A DNA stretch of 64,000 nucleotides from Actinotalea solisilvae. GTDB taxonomy: Bacteria > Actinomycetota > Actinomycetes > Actinomycetales > Cellulomonadaceae. The translations under genes were made by a program, and so were the position numbers. The stretch covers positions 1 to 64,000 of the forward strand of contig NZ_JADDKQ010000015.1 of NCBI RefSeq assembly GCF_016464425.1. The letters run 5' to 3'. The notes under the pieces are model-generated. The model saw only the letters and a list, made by a program, of their open reading frames with translations, ran no database searches and was not told where the DNA came from. Of this stretch, positions 8,090 through 15,344 are shown one piece after another (the first letter of the stretch is position 1; each line of letters starts with the position of its first letter).

Positions 8090-9765
8090 GCAGCGTCCCG
8101 GGGGCCGCCGGGGCTCGCCGGGCCGCGCTCGGCCGGACCGCTCTCACTGCTCCGAGTGCCCTCACTGCTCCGAGTGCCCTCACTGCTCCGGGTGCCCTCA
8201 CTGCTCGGAGTGCCCTCACTGCTCCGAGTGCTCGGACTGCTCTGACCGCTCGGGCCCACCGACGCCCGCAGGGCGTCGAGGTAGCGCGGGACGGCGTCGC
8301 GCGAGCGGCGCAGCGCGTCGACCGCTGCCGCGTCGGGCACCACGACATCGTCGTCCGTCCCGGGCGCGCCGACGTCCCCGGGGCCGGCGAGCAGGGCGAG
8401 CGCGGCGGGCAGGTCGGGGGCGAGGCCGAGGGCCTCGGCACCGAGGGCGGCCGCACCGAGCGCGGAGCCGGCCACGGCGTCGACCACCCGCACCGGCCGG
8501 CCGAGCGCGGCGGCGAGCGTCTCCCGCCACACGGGCGAGCGCAGCGTGCCGCCGGTCGCCCGGACCTCCGTGACCGGGTGCAGCGCGTCGAGCCGCTCGA
8601 CGAGCCCCGCGAGCTGGAGCGCGACGCCCTCGACGGCCGCACGGACGAGGTGACCGCGCCCGTGGCCCGGCCGCAGGCCGAGGTAGGCGCCCGGCAGGGT
8701 CGGGTCCCACGACGGCGCACGCTCGGGCAGGAGGTGCGGCAGCATGACCAGCCCGTCGCTGCCCGGCGGCACGTGGGCCGCCTCGGCGAGGAGCACCGCC
8801 TCGCGGGCGGCGCCGTCGTTGGGCAGCTCGGGCGCGAGCGCGTCGGCCGACCACCGCAGGACCACGCCGCCCGTGCTCACCGCTCCGCCGACCACCCACA
8901 GCGGGCCGCGCAGCGCGTAGCAGAACAGCCCCGGGTCGAGGTCCTCGGGCGGGGTCGCGGTCACGGTGCGCACCGCGCCGGAGGTCCCCAGCGAGAGCCC
9001 GAGGACGCCGGTGTCGAGCGCGCCGACGCCGAGGTTGCCGAGCGGCCCGTCCGCACCGCCCGCCACGACGGGCGTCCCGGGCAGGAGCCCGACGCGGCCC
9101 GCGACGCCGGGCTCGAGCGCGAGCGCCTCGCCCGGCTCGACGACGGGCGGCAGCCGGAGCGGGTCGACACCGGCGACCGCGAGCGCCTCGGCGCTCCAGC
9201 GGCCCGTGCGGCGGTCGAGCAGGCCGGACCCGGACGCCGAGGACCGCTCCGTGACCGCGCGCCCCGTGAGGCGGCCCAGCACGAGCGCCTTGACGTCGGC
9301 CCACACGTGGGTGCGGGCGACGACGTCGGGCCGGTGGCGGGCGAACCACGCCAGCTTCGTCAGGGGCGACATGGGGTGCACGGGGGTGCCCGTGACGTCG
9401 TGCAGGCGTGCGGCGACGCCCGAGGCGCGCAGGTCCGCCGCGACCTCGGCCGCGCGTCCGTCGGCCCACGTGACGAGCGGCGTCGTGGGCTCGCCCGTGG
9501 CGTCGAGGCCGACGAGGCCGTGCATCGCGGTGCTCACCGCGAGCCCGACGACGTCGGCGCCGCCCGTGGCGCGCACGCACTCGCCGAGCGCCTGCTCGAG
9601 CGCGGCGAGCACGGCGAGCGGGTCCTGGACCTGGTGGCCGGGCTCGGGCTCGAGCAGCGGGTAGGACCGGGTCGCGACGGTCCGGCGCCCCGAGCCGAGG
9701 CCGAAGGCGACGACCTTGACCGACGTCGTGCCGACGTCCACGCCGACGAGCATGCGGGGGCTCAC
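7972..9765 (-). CDS. gntK: FGGY-family gluconokinase
   Basis: 597 residues. N-terminal VGVDVGTTSVK is the FGGY ATP-binding motif; catalytic Asp is probably D239 in GGADGPLGN. TWADGR (99-104) and TGTPVHPMSPLTKLAW (125-140) resemble gluconate kinases of the Bacillus GntK type rather than xylulokinases, so the expected reaction is D-gluconate + ATP to 6-phosphogluconate. The usual family length is about 500; residues ~503-597 are an extra tail created by 18-bp tandem repeats (SSEGTR units). GTG start overlaps the fructuronate reductase stop (GTGA) after a GGAGGT site. This is the step that a mannonate-to-gluconate conversion would feed. Confidence 0.85.
   Translation of the reverse strand: MSPRMLVGVDVGTTSVKVVAFGLGSGRRTVATRSYPLLEPEPGHQVQDPLAVLAALEQALGECVRATGGADVVGLAVSTAMHGLVGLDATGEPTTPLVTWADGRAAEVAADLRASGVAARLHDVTGTPVHPMSPLTKLAWFARHRPDVVARTHVWADVKALVLGRLTGRAVTERSSASGSGLLDRRTGRWSAEALAVAGVDPLRLPPVVEPGEALALEPGVAGRVGLLPGTPVVAGGADGPLGNLGVGALDTGVLGLSLGTSGAVRTVTATPPEDLDPGLFCYALRGPLWVVGGAVSTGGVVLRWSADALAPELPNDGAAREAVLLAEAAHVPPGSDGLVMLPHLLPERAPSWDPTLPGAYLGLRPGHGRGHLVRAAVEGVALQLAGLVERLDALHPVTEVRATGGTLRSPVWRETLAAALGRPVRVVDAVAGSALGAAALGAEALGLAPDLPAALALLAGPGDVGAPGTDDDVVVPDAAAVDALRRSRDAVPRYLDALRASVGPSGQSSPSTRSSEGTPSSEGTRSSEGTRSSEGTRSSESGPAERGPASPGGPRDAAYGAARPPGRADAPTAADAPADGAGAPRTPVGRAVPAGT
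8144..8233. repeat. Five tandem 18-bp repeats in kinase 3' end
   Basis: Five head-to-tail copies of TCACTGCTCCGAGTGCCC (starts 8144, 8162, 8180, 8198, 8216) with one to three differences. On the minus strand each copy adds six residues (SSEGTR) to the kinase tail, so frame is kept. Confidence 0.95.
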
Positions 9766-11159
9766 GACCGCCCGACCTCCTCGACCTGCGCCAGGACGGC
9801 GGCGACGACGGTCTCGTCCTCGGCGACCGCGGGGTCGAGCAGCCCGAGCACGCGCCGCACGGCGGGCGCGAGCGGGCCCTCGGCCGCCGCGCGTGCGGCC
9901 TCGGCCTGCGCGTCGCGGACCGGGAGCGGGCCGCGCAGGTGGTGCACCCACGCGGCGACGACCCGGCTCGCCCCGGCACCGAGGCGGCCGCGCTCGCGCT
10001 CGGCGCGCAGCGTGGGCAGCACCCGGACGGGCAGCTTGAGCGAGCCGTCGGCCGCGATCTGGTCGAGGCGGTGCCGGATGCGCGGGTTCGCGAACCGCTC
10101 GAGGAGCGCCGCCCGGTAGGCGGCGACCTCGGGCTGAGGCAGCGGCACGTGCGCCGAGGCCTCGTCCCACCACTCCTCGACCCACGACCGGCACGTCTCG
10201 TCCGCGATGGCCTCGGCGACCGTCGTGCGGCCGCGCGCGAGGCCGGCGTAGGCGAGCAGCGAGTGGGCGCCGTTGAGGAGCCACAGCTTGCGCTGCTCGT
10301 AGGGCTCGACGTCGTCGACCACGAGCGCGCCGGCGGCGTCCCACGCGGGGCGGCCGGCCGCGAAGGTGCCCGCGAGCACCCACTCGCTGAACGGCTCGGT
10401 GACCACGGGGACCGCGTCGTCCAGGCCCGCGGCCCGCACCCGCGCGACGTCCTCCGCGGTGGGCTCGGGCGTGATCCGGTCGACCATGGTCGTGACGGAC
10501 GTGACGTGGGCCTCGACCCACGCGGCGAGGGCGGGGTCGAGCGCGTCGGCGAGGTCGCGCACCACGCGTGCGACGGCGGCGCCGTTCCCCGGGAGGTTGT
10601 CGCACGGCACGAGCGTCAGGGGCCCGGCGTCGGCGCGCCGGCGCGCGGCGAGCCCGGCGACGAGGCGCGCGGGCGCGGTGCGCACCGGCGCGGCCGGGCT
10701 GGCGCGGAGGGCCTCGAGGTCGGCCCGGACGTCCGCGCGGTCGAGGTCGAGCCCGCCGTCGGCGCGCCGCGCGTACCCGGCCTCGGTCACGGTGGTCGTC
10801 ACGAGCGCCACGTCGGGGTCGGCGAGGTGGCGCAGCCAGCTCGCGTGGTCGTCCGCGGCGCGAGCCTCGGCGAGCGACTCGACGACCTCGAACCGGTCGC
10901 CGTCGGGCCCGCGGACGCCGAGCGTGTAGAGCGCGTCCTGCGCCTCGAGGCTGCGCGCGAGCCCGGGCCGGCGGCCGGTCCAGGCCGCGATCCCCCAGGC
11001 CTGCCCGTCGGGGGCGTGGTGGGTGTACCAGGCCTGGTGCGCGCGGAAGAAGCTGCCGAGGCCGAGGTGCACGTGCCGCACGGGTGGGCGCGGGCGGGTG
11101 CGCGCGAGCGCCACGGGCGCCGCCGACGTCGCGCCCGAGGTGCTGGACGTCGCGGTCAC
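9762..11159 (-). CDS. uxuB: Mannitol dehydrogenase-family fructuronate reductase
   Basis: 465 residues, polyol-specific long-chain dehydrogenase family (mannitol dehydrogenase, UxuB, UxaB). HLGLGSFFRAHQ near residue 31 is the nucleotide-binding start of the family. PCDNLPGNG (185-193) and KLWLLNGAHS (291-300) supply Asn188, Lys291, Asn296 and His299, matching the catalytic set of mannitol 2-dehydrogenase. Following uxaC with a GTGA overlap, its substrate is most likely D-fructuronate, reduced to D-mannonate with NAD(P)H. Tagaturonate reductase is the main alternative, but uidA in the same regulon favours glucuronate. Confidence 0.85.
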   Translation of the reverse strand: MTATSSTSGATSAAPVALARTRPRPPVRHVHLGLGSFFRAHQAWYTHHAPDGQAWGIAAWTGRRPGLARSLEAQDALYTLGVRGPDGDRFEVVESLAEARAADDHASWLRHLADPDVALVTTTVTEAGYARRADGGLDLDRADVRADLEALRASPAAPVRTAPARLVAGLAARRRADAGPLTLVPCDNLPGNGAAVARVVRDLADALDPALAAWVEAHVTSVTTMVDRITPEPTAEDVARVRAAGLDDAVPVVTEPFSEWVLAGTFAAGRPAWDAAGALVVDDVEPYEQRKLWLLNGAHSLLAYAGLARGRTTVAEAIADETCRSWVEEWWDEASAHVPLPQPEVAAYRAALLERFANPRIRHRLDQIAADGSLKLPVRVLPTLRAERERGRLGAGASRVVAAWVHHLRGPLPVRDAQAEAARAAAEGPLAPAVRRVLGLLDPAVAEDETVVAAVLAQVEEVGRS

Positions 11160-12592
11160 AGGCCGAACACCGCCCGCGGCCGGCCGACCACGAGGTCGAC
11201 GGCGGTCTCGACCGCCTCGTCCTCGTCGAGGCGGTGCTCGGCCACGAGGTGCGCGAGGGCGCCCGCGTCGAGGCGTCGGGCCATGTCGTGGCGCGCGGGG
11301 ATCGAGCAGAACGCGCGCGTGTCGTCGATGAAGCCCGACGTGCGGCTGAAGCCGGCCGTCTCGGTGACGGCCGAGCGCCACCGTCGGATCGCGTCGGGTG
11401 CGTCGAGGAACCACCACGGGGCACCGACGTAGACCGACGGGTAGAAGCCCGCGAGCGGTGCGAGCTCGCGCGACCACACGGTCTCGTCGAGCGTGAAGAG
11501 CACGAGCCGGAGGTTCGGGTGCGTGCCGTACCGCTCGAGCAGGGGCCGCAGGGCGTCGGTGAACTCCCCGGGCAGCGGGATGTCGTGGCCGGTGTCCGGG
11601 CCGAACGCCTCGAGCGTGGGCCGGTGGTGGCCACGCCGGACGCCGGGGTGGAGCGTCATCGTCAGGCCGTCGTCGGTCGCCATGCGCGCCATCTCGAGCA
11701 GCATGTGGCGGCGCAGCGCGACGGCCTCGGCCGGCGTCGCGGTCCCCGCGACCGCGGCCGCGTAGATGCGGTCCCGCTCGGCGGGCTCGAGCGGGTCGGT
11801 GCGGACGTCGGTGTGGCTGTGGTCGCTCGAGCGCGCGCCGTGCGCCCGGAAGTGGTCGCGGCGGTCCTCCATCGCCGCGACCCAGCCCTGCCACGTGCCG
11901 GTCGCGACGCCGCTGACCTCGGCGAGCCGCTCGACGTCGGCGCGCCAGGTCGGGGCGCCCACCTCGAGGTAGCGGTCCGGGCGGAACGTCGGCACGACGC
12001 GGCCGGTCCAGGTCGGGTCGGCGGCGAGCGCGGCGTGCGTCGCGAGGTCGTCGGCCGGGTCGTCGGTCGTCGCGAGGACGTCGATCCGGAAGCGCTCGTA
12101 GAGGGCGCGTGGACGGAACTCGGGCCGGCCGAGGCGGTGCTGCACCGTGTCGAAGATGGCGTCGGCCGTCGCGGCGGACGGGCGCACGTCGACCTCGAAG
12201 ATGCCCGCGAGCTCCTGCTCGAGCCAGTACCGCACGGGCGTGCCGCGGAAGACGTGCCAGTGCTCGCAGAGCGCGCGCCACGCGGCGCGCGCGCCGTCCT
12301 CGTCGAGCGGGCCGCGGCCGACGCCGAGCGTGGCGAGGCTCACGCCCGAGGCGTGCAGCAGGCGCGTGACGTAGTGGTCGGGCGTCACGAGCAGGCTCGC
12401 GGGGTCGCGGAACGGGATGTCGTCCAGCAGCAGGGCCGGGTCGACGTGACCGTGCGGCGAGACGACCGGGAGGTCGCGCACCGCGGCGTAGAGGCGGCGC
12501 GCGACGGCCCGGACGGACGGGTCCGTGGGGAGCAGGCGGTCCGGGTGCGGGGCCAGGCGGGCCGCCTCCGGCGCGGACGGTGCGAGGGTCAT
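11156..12592 (-). CDS. uxaC: Glucuronate isomerase
   Basis: 478 residues, similar to the ~470 of UxaC. Converts D-glucuronate to D-fructuronate (and D-galacturonate to D-tagaturonate). The metal-binding SPHGHVDP near residue 44, ending conserved segments RTSGFIDDTRAFCSIPARHD and the amidohydrolase-like fold pattern are characteristic. First gene of a three-gene minus-strand operon (uxaC, reductase, gluconokinase) in which each stop overlaps the next GTG. The ATG lies 35 nt from operator-like box 3. It would act directly on the product of beta-glucuronidase. Confidence 0.95.
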   Translation of the reverse strand: MTLAPSAPEAARLAPHPDRLLPTDPSVRAVARRLYAAVRDLPVVSPHGHVDPALLLDDIPFRDPASLLVTPDHYVTRLLHASGVSLATLGVGRGPLDEDGARAAWRALCEHWHVFRGTPVRYWLEQELAGIFEVDVRPSAATADAIFDTVQHRLGRPEFRPRALYERFRIDVLATTDDPADDLATHAALAADPTWTGRVVPTFRPDRYLEVGAPTWRADVERLAEVSGVATGTWQGWVAAMEDRRDHFRAHGARSSDHSHTDVRTDPLEPAERDRIYAAAVAGTATPAEAVALRRHMLLEMARMATDDGLTMTLHPGVRRGHHRPTLEAFGPDTGHDIPLPGEFTDALRPLLERYGTHPNLRLVLFTLDETVWSRELAPLAGFYPSVYVGAPWWFLDAPDAIRRWRSAVTETAGFSRTSGFIDDTRAFCSIPARHDMARRLDAGALAHLVAEHRLDEDEAVETAVDLVVGRPRAVFGL

Positions 12593-12626
12593 GCCGTCGA
12601 GTCTCCGCGCGCGCCCCCGGACGCGA

Positions 12627-12648
12627 CAACCGGTTGCCGCATGTTGTC
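12627..12648. promoter_or_regulatory. Operator-like box 3 (uxaC / LarA-homologue intergenic)
   Basis: CAACCGGTTGCC followed by GCATGTTGTC, matching box 2 at 18 of 22 positions including the whole palindromic half. It lies between the divergent uxaC (start 12592) and the LarA-family gene (start 12692), so one bound repressor could control both. This is direct sequence evidence tying the LarA homologue to the glucuronate regulon. Confidence 0.7.
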
Positions 12649-12691
12649 CCGCGGCGTTGCCGCAGGCCGTCCCGGCGGGCAGGGTGAGGCC

Positions 12692-14023
12692 ATGACCGCG
12701 CCGTCCGTGCCCGCCGTGCCCGCCGCCCCCGCCGGTCCTGCCGCGTCACGCGGGCCCGACGCTCCCGCCGCCGTCCTCGGCGGCGCGGACGTCGTCCTCA
12801 CCGACGACGAGGTCCGCGCCTTCGTGGCCGAGCAGGTCGGGCGCCTCGAGCTCGACGGCCGCAGCCTGTGCCTCGTCGTGCCCGACGGGACCCGCTCGTG
12901 CCCGCTCCCGCTCCTCCTGCGCGCGGTGCACGACGTCGCCGTCGGGCGGGTCACGCGCCTCACCGTGCTCGTCGCCCTCGGCACGCACGCGCCCATGGGC
13001 GAGGCCGACCTCGCGCGGCACCTCGGCTACGTCGAGGGCGCCCTCGAGGCCACGTACCCGGGCACCTCCGTGCTCAACCACGAGTGGTGGGACGAGGCGA
13101 CGTTCGCCTCCGTCGGGACGATCCCCGCCGACCGCCTCGCCGAGCTGTCGGAGGGGCGCCTCGTGCGCGACGTCGAGGTGCGGCTCAACCGGGCGGTCGT
13201 CGAGCACGACGTCACGGTGCTCGTCGGGCCCGTCTTCCCGCACGAGGTGGTCGGCTTCTCGGGCGGCAACAAGTACCTGTTCCCCGGGGTCGCGGTGAAG
13301 GACGTCATCAACGTCTCGCACTGGCTCGGCGCGCTCATCTCGAGCGTCGAGATCATCGGCACCCGCGGGACGACGCCGGTGCGCGCGCTCATCGACGAGG
13401 CGGCCGCGCTCGTGCCGGGCGAGCGGCACGCCCTGTGCGTCGTCGCGCAGTCCGGCAGCGGCGCCCTCCACGCGGCCGCGTTCGGCACGCCGCAGGCCGC
13501 GTGGGCGGCCGCCGCCGACGTGTCCGCGCAGACCCACGTGCGCTACCTCGACGCGCCCGTGCAGCGCGTGCTCTCCCTGGTCCCCGAGAAGTACGAGGAC
13601 ATGTGGACCGGGGCCAAGGGCTTCTACAAGGTCGAGCCCGTCGTGGCCGACGGCGGCCAGGTGGTGCTCTACGCGCCGCACATCACCGAGATCTCGGTCA
13701 TGCACCCGCAGATCCTCGAGATCGGCTACCACTGCCGCGACTACTTCGTGAAGCAGTGGGACCGGTTCAAGGACGTGCCGTGGGGCGACCTCGCGCACTC
13801 GACGCACCTGCGCGGCGCCGGCACCTACGACGACGAGCACGGCGAGCGCTGCCGCGTGACCGTGACCCTGGCCACCGGCATCCCCGAGGAGGTGGTCCGG
13901 GCCGCGAACCTCGACTACCTCGACCCCGCCGAGGTCGACCCCGAGGCGTGGGCGCAGGACCCGGGCACGCTCGTCGTGCCGCAGGCCGGCGAGGTCCTGC
14001 ACCGCCTGCGGGCGCGCGCGTGA
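12692..14023 (+). CDS. LarA-family NPN-dependent epimerase (predicted mannonate/gluconate 2-epimerase)
   Basis: 443 residues, lactate racemase (DUF2088) family. LarA enzymes use a covalently bound nickel-pincer nucleotide for hydride transfer at C2 of 2-hydroxyacids. Counterparts of the L. plantarum residues are all present: Asp65/Arg68 (DGTR), His99 (GTHAPM), His184 (FPHEV), Lys194 for cofactor attachment (GGNKY) and His210 for nickel (NVSHW). Start ATG follows AGGGTGAGG. It shares operator-like box 3 with uxaC. Since the neighbouring reductase should give D-mannonate and a gluconokinase follows, I infer D-mannonate to D-gluconate epimerisation; D-gluconate 2-epimerases are known in this superfamily. 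Lactate racemase proper is less likely: no lactate genes are nearby. Confidence 0.88.
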   Translation: MTAPSVPAVPAAPAGPAASRGPDAPAAVLGGADVVLTDDEVRAFVAEQVGRLELDGRSLCLVVPDGTRSCPLPLLLRAVHDVAVGRVTRLTVLVALGTHAPMGEADLARHLGYVEGALEATYPGTSVLNHEWWDEATFASVGTIPADRLAELSEGRLVRDVEVRLNRAVVEHDVTVLVGPVFPHEVVGFSGGNKYLFPGVAVKDVINVSHWLGALISSVEIIGTRGTTPVRALIDEAAALVPGERHALCVVAQSGSGALHAAAFGTPQAAWAAAADVSAQTHVRYLDAPVQRVLSLVPEKYEDMWTGAKGFYKVEPVVADGGQVVLYAPHITEISVMHPQILEIGYHCRDYFVKQWDRFKDVPWGDLAHSTHLRGAGTYDDEHGERCRVTVTLATGIPEEVVRAANLDYLDPAEVDPEAWAQDPGTLVVPQAGEVLHRLRARA

Positions 14024-14886
14024 GCGGCCTGCCGGCGTCCGTCACGGAGGGCACCGAGGGCGCGCTGCCGGTCGTGCACGTGCGCGGCCCGGTCGCCGAC
14101 GCCGTCGTGCACCTCCAGGGCGCGCAGGTCACCGCGTGGGCGCCGCACGGCGAGGGCCCGGTCCTGTGGCGCAGCAGCCGGGCCCGGCTCGAGCCCGGCG
14201 TCGCGGTCCGGGGCGGCGTGCCCCTGTGCTTCCCGTGGTTCGGCGCGCACGCGACCGAGCCGACGGCGCCGGCGCACGGCTTCGCGCGCACGACCCGGTG
14301 GGAGCTCCTCGACGCCGCCGAGGACGGCGACGACGTCGTCGTGCGCCTCGCGCTCGCCGACGACCTGCTCACGCGCGCGTCCGCGTGGCCGCACCGCTTC
14401 GCGGCGGTCTGCACGGTGCGCGTCGGCCGGACGCTCGGCGTCGCGCTCGAGGCGACGAACCGCGACGACCACGACGTCACCGTCGAGGCCGCGCTGCACA
14501 CCTACCTCGCGGTGCGGGACGTCCGGCGGACCTCGGTAGCCGGGCTCGAGGGCACGCCCTACCTCGACAAGCCGTCGGGCGGCGGGGAGCGGCCCGGGGA
14601 GGCGGGGCCGGTCCGGTTCGAGGGCGAGGTCGACCGGGTCTACCTCGGCACGCGCGCCACCGCGACGGTGGACGACGGCGACCGCCGGCTCGCGGTCGCC
14701 AAGACCGGCTCGGCGACGACGGTCGTGTGGAACCCGGGGCCCGCGCGCGGTGCCGCCATGGCGGACGTCGGCGACGCGTGGCCCGGCTTCGTGTGCGTCG
14801 AGGCGGCCGCCGTCGGCGACGACGCGGTCCGCCTCGCCCCCGGCGCGAGCCACGTGCTGGGCACCGAGGTCGCCGTCGTCGGCTGA
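14020..14886 (+). CDS. Aldose 1-epimerase-like / hexose-6-phosphate mutarotase (YeaD type)
   Basis: 288 residues, galactose-mutarotase-like beta-sandwich. The segment RGGVPLCFPWFG near residue 65, AHGFARTTRWELL and the C-terminal WPGFVCVEAA motif are typical of the YeaD glucose-6-phosphate 1-epimerase group. The GTG start overlaps the stop of the LarA-family gene (GTGA), so the two are co-translated. In this context it may interconvert anomers of a uronic acid or of a hexose phosphate; the substrate cannot be decided from sequence. Confidence 0.85.
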   Translation: MSGLPASVTEGTEGALPVVHVRGPVADAVVHLQGAQVTAWAPHGEGPVLWRSSRARLEPGVAVRGGVPLCFPWFGAHATEPTAPAHGFARTTRWELLDAAEDGDDVVVRLALADDLLTRASAWPHRFAAVCTVRVGRTLGVALEATNRDDHDVTVEAALHTYLAVRDVRRTSVAGLEGTPYLDKPSGGGERPGEAGPVRFEGEVDRVYLGTRATATVDDGDRRLAVAKTGSATTVVWNPGPARGAAMADVGDAWPGFVCVEAAAVGDDAVRLAPGASHVLGTEVAVVG

Positions 14887-14906
14887 GCGCCGACGGGCCC
14901 GACGCG

Positions 14907-15191
14907 TCAGGCGGTGAGCGCCAGGTACGCCGCCGTCCAGTCGAGCCGCGCGCGGTCCGCGACCGCGAGGGCGAGCGCGGGCACGGTGGTGAGCAGGTGC
15001 TCCGGGCCGATCCGGACGACCTCGCCGCCCGGCCGGGCGAGCTCCGCCCAGAAGCACTCGAGCACGACGTCGTAGCCCCAGCGCGACGCGTCCCAGCCGG
15101 GCACCCGCGCCGGGCGCACGAACGCCGTGCGCGCCGCCGGTGTCCGCGCCGGGGCGCGCCGGCTCAGCTCACGGAGCGTGGTCGCCGTCAC
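14907..15191 (-). CDS. Hypothetical protein (94 aa)
   Basis: 94 residues, GTG start at 15191. Contains a DASRWGYDVVLECFWAELARPGGEVVRIGPEHLL segment consistent with a small folded cytoplasmic protein. I do not recognise the family. It converges on the mutarotase gene with a 20-nt gap and is divergent from the molybdopterin oxidoreductase gene. Coding is supported by strong third-position GC and the lack of an alternative frame. Confidence 0.6.
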   Translation of the reverse strand: MTATTLRELSRRAPARTPAARTAFVRPARVPGWDASRWGYDVVLECFWAELARPGGEVVRIGPEHLLTTVPALALAVADRARLDWTAAYLALTA

Positions 15192-15344
15192 GGGCCCAGC
15201 ATCCCTCCGACCACCGACACGGCCGGACGCGCCGGTCCGCCCACGCGCTCGCCGGGGGCGCAGCCGGCGCCGGCGGGGCGGGTGCGCGGGCGGGCGGGGT
15301 GGTCCTCGCGTGACAGGGGGCGCGCGAGGCCTCAGGCTCAGTGC

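Noticed and set aside
8144..8233. Repeat array as CRISPR
   Set aside because: Copies are adjacent with no unique spacers, 18 bp long and within a coding frame; no cas genes are present.
7972..9765. FGGY kinase as xylulokinase
   Set aside because: The TGTPVHPMSPLTKLAW and TWADGR segments fit gluconokinases better, and no xylose isomerase is present. Confirmation needs an alignment or assay.
12692..14023. LarA homologue as a lactate racemase
   Set aside because: Catalytic residues do not separate substrates, but no lactate dehydrogenase, permease or racemase operon is nearby, whereas the gene shares an operator with uxaC and lies by mannonate- and gluconate-using enzymes.
7972..14886. Region as a horizontally acquired island
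   Set aside because: Base composition and codon use match the flanks, and no integrase, tRNA or insertion sequence borders it.
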